Assembly: GCF_013839515.1 (NCBI RefSeq)
Contig: NZ_JACDNQ010000004.1
Coordinates: 161,324 to 225,323 of the forward strand
Source of the DNA: Natronomonas salinimetallica
GTDB lineage: Archaea > Halobacteriota > Halobacteria > Halobacteriales > Haloarculaceae
DNA length: 64,000 nucleotides
Direction of reading: 5' to 3'
Position 1 is the stretch's first letter, and each line of letters starts with the position of its first letter. The notes below the pieces were generated by a model. The model was not told the origin of the DNA. It saw only the letters and a list, made by a program, of their open reading frames with translations, and made no database searches. Both the position numbers and the translations under genes were made by a program. This document shows positions 63,679-64,000 of the stretch, in pieces.

Positions 63679-63804
63679 TCAACTATCACGTTCTTCGATG
63701 TGTTCGTCAAGTTTCTCTTGGACGAACGAAGAAAGACTCAGATGGTTCTCCTGAATCCACTCCTCTTGGTCGTCGCGGATAGAGATAGTCTTGCGCGTTG
63801 CCAC
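63679..63804 (-). CDS. Small ribbon-helix-helix-like protein upstream of tnpB
   Basis: 41 residues from a GTG at 63804 (ATRKTISIRDDQEEWIQENH, ending EHIEERDS), three bases before the tnpB start. It has the strand-helix-helix pattern of CopG-like DNA-binding proteins, which are common leaders of haloarchaeal tnpB genes. Probably co-transcribed with tnpB. Confidence 0.6.
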   Translation of the reverse strand: MATRKTISIRDDQEEWIQENHLSLSSFVQEKLDEHIEERDS

Positions 63805-63850
63805 ACCATAAGTTATGCAAAACACGTACTAAACGGTTACGATTGCGTGG

Positions 63851-64000
63851 GCCTGTGGGCCGAGCGAAGAACGGTGTTCGATACTCGTGCGGCGTTAACG
63901 AGACGCGTAATGAGTGACGGAAGTTATGGGCATGGAATGAGACTGGAAGGTAATGAGTGGAGATCGTCGGATCGAGATTGTCCGGCATCTGGATGAAGGG
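63851..64000. other. Window end without recognised gene
   Basis: No frame here continues the HAD hydrolase or another family I know. The segment is too short to judge. Confidence 0.4.

Larger units (their letters stand above)
62437..63850 (-). mobile_element. IS1341-type element (tnpB plus small gene)
   Basis: The right end is GTAGTTCAC at 62445-62437, preceded by the hairpin AGGGTGGGG / CCCCACCCT around 62448-62492, which also overlaps the tnpB 3' end as omega/reRNA scaffolds do. The left end is not sharply defined (about 63815-63850). No tnpA is present, so it depends on a transposase elsewhere. Confidence 0.7.

Overview
The window is chromosomal DNA of a halophilic archaeon (class Halobacteria). 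GC content is high, the proteins are strongly acidic, many starts are leaderless ATG or GTG codons about 25-30 bases below a TATA box, and the gene set is typical: thermosome, Rio1, TiaS, type II GAPDH, GGGP synthase, 2-oxoacid:ferredoxin oxidoreductase and a bacteriorhodopsin gene. No marker fixes the genus.

Layout. 0-13.5 kb holds core genes: a Get3-like ATPase (cut by the left edge), a coiled-coil phasin-like protein, AspRS, an isochorismatase-family hydrolase, KorAB, a flavin reductase, methylmalonyl-CoA epimerase and mutase, GGGP synthase and topoisomerase I. 13.5-20.6 kb is an accessory block: a type III-like restriction-modification pair (res and mod, mod with a helix-hairpin-helix head) beside tRNA-Phe, whose 3' end is duplicated like an attachment site. 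20.6-26.1 kb holds a bacteriorhodopsin gene broken by one frameshift but still carrying a Bat-type upstream activator site, then two TrkH channels and a TrkA. 27.4-32.1 kb holds a thiolase, a DUF35 protein, an acyl-CoA ligase and an IclR regulator. 32-36.3 kb is decaying DNA: two vapBC modules, one of them inside an eroded ABC ATPase, MITE copies, a possible recombinase remnant and tRNA-Val. 36.3-41 kb holds an ATP-grasp ligase and an arsenic operon (arsD, arsA and two small genes ending in Cys-Cys) divergent from arsR. 41-62 kb is again mostly housekeeping: Hsp20, GAPDH, aminopeptidase, pcm, Vms1-like release factor, MaoC, TiaS, citrate synthase, Rio1, NAPRTase, glycosyltransferase and thermosome. 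An IS1341-type TnpB element truncates a HAD hydrolase at the right end.

The most distinctive feature is the repeat biology. A 107-108 bp MITE class (TACTG...CAGTA ends, TNA target duplications; five copies in two sequence families) and an 84 bp palindromic MITE (TATAGTAG...CTACTATA ends, TA target; four copies plus a fragment) are scattered through the window. The two are nested inside a broken pcm gene, and one 107 bp copy splits a duplicated aspS 3' end so cleanly that the pre-insertion sequence can be restored. Independently, several intergenic spaces carry short tandem repeats (24-29 bp units, 2-4 copies), some of which re-copy the end and stop codon of the adjoining gene.
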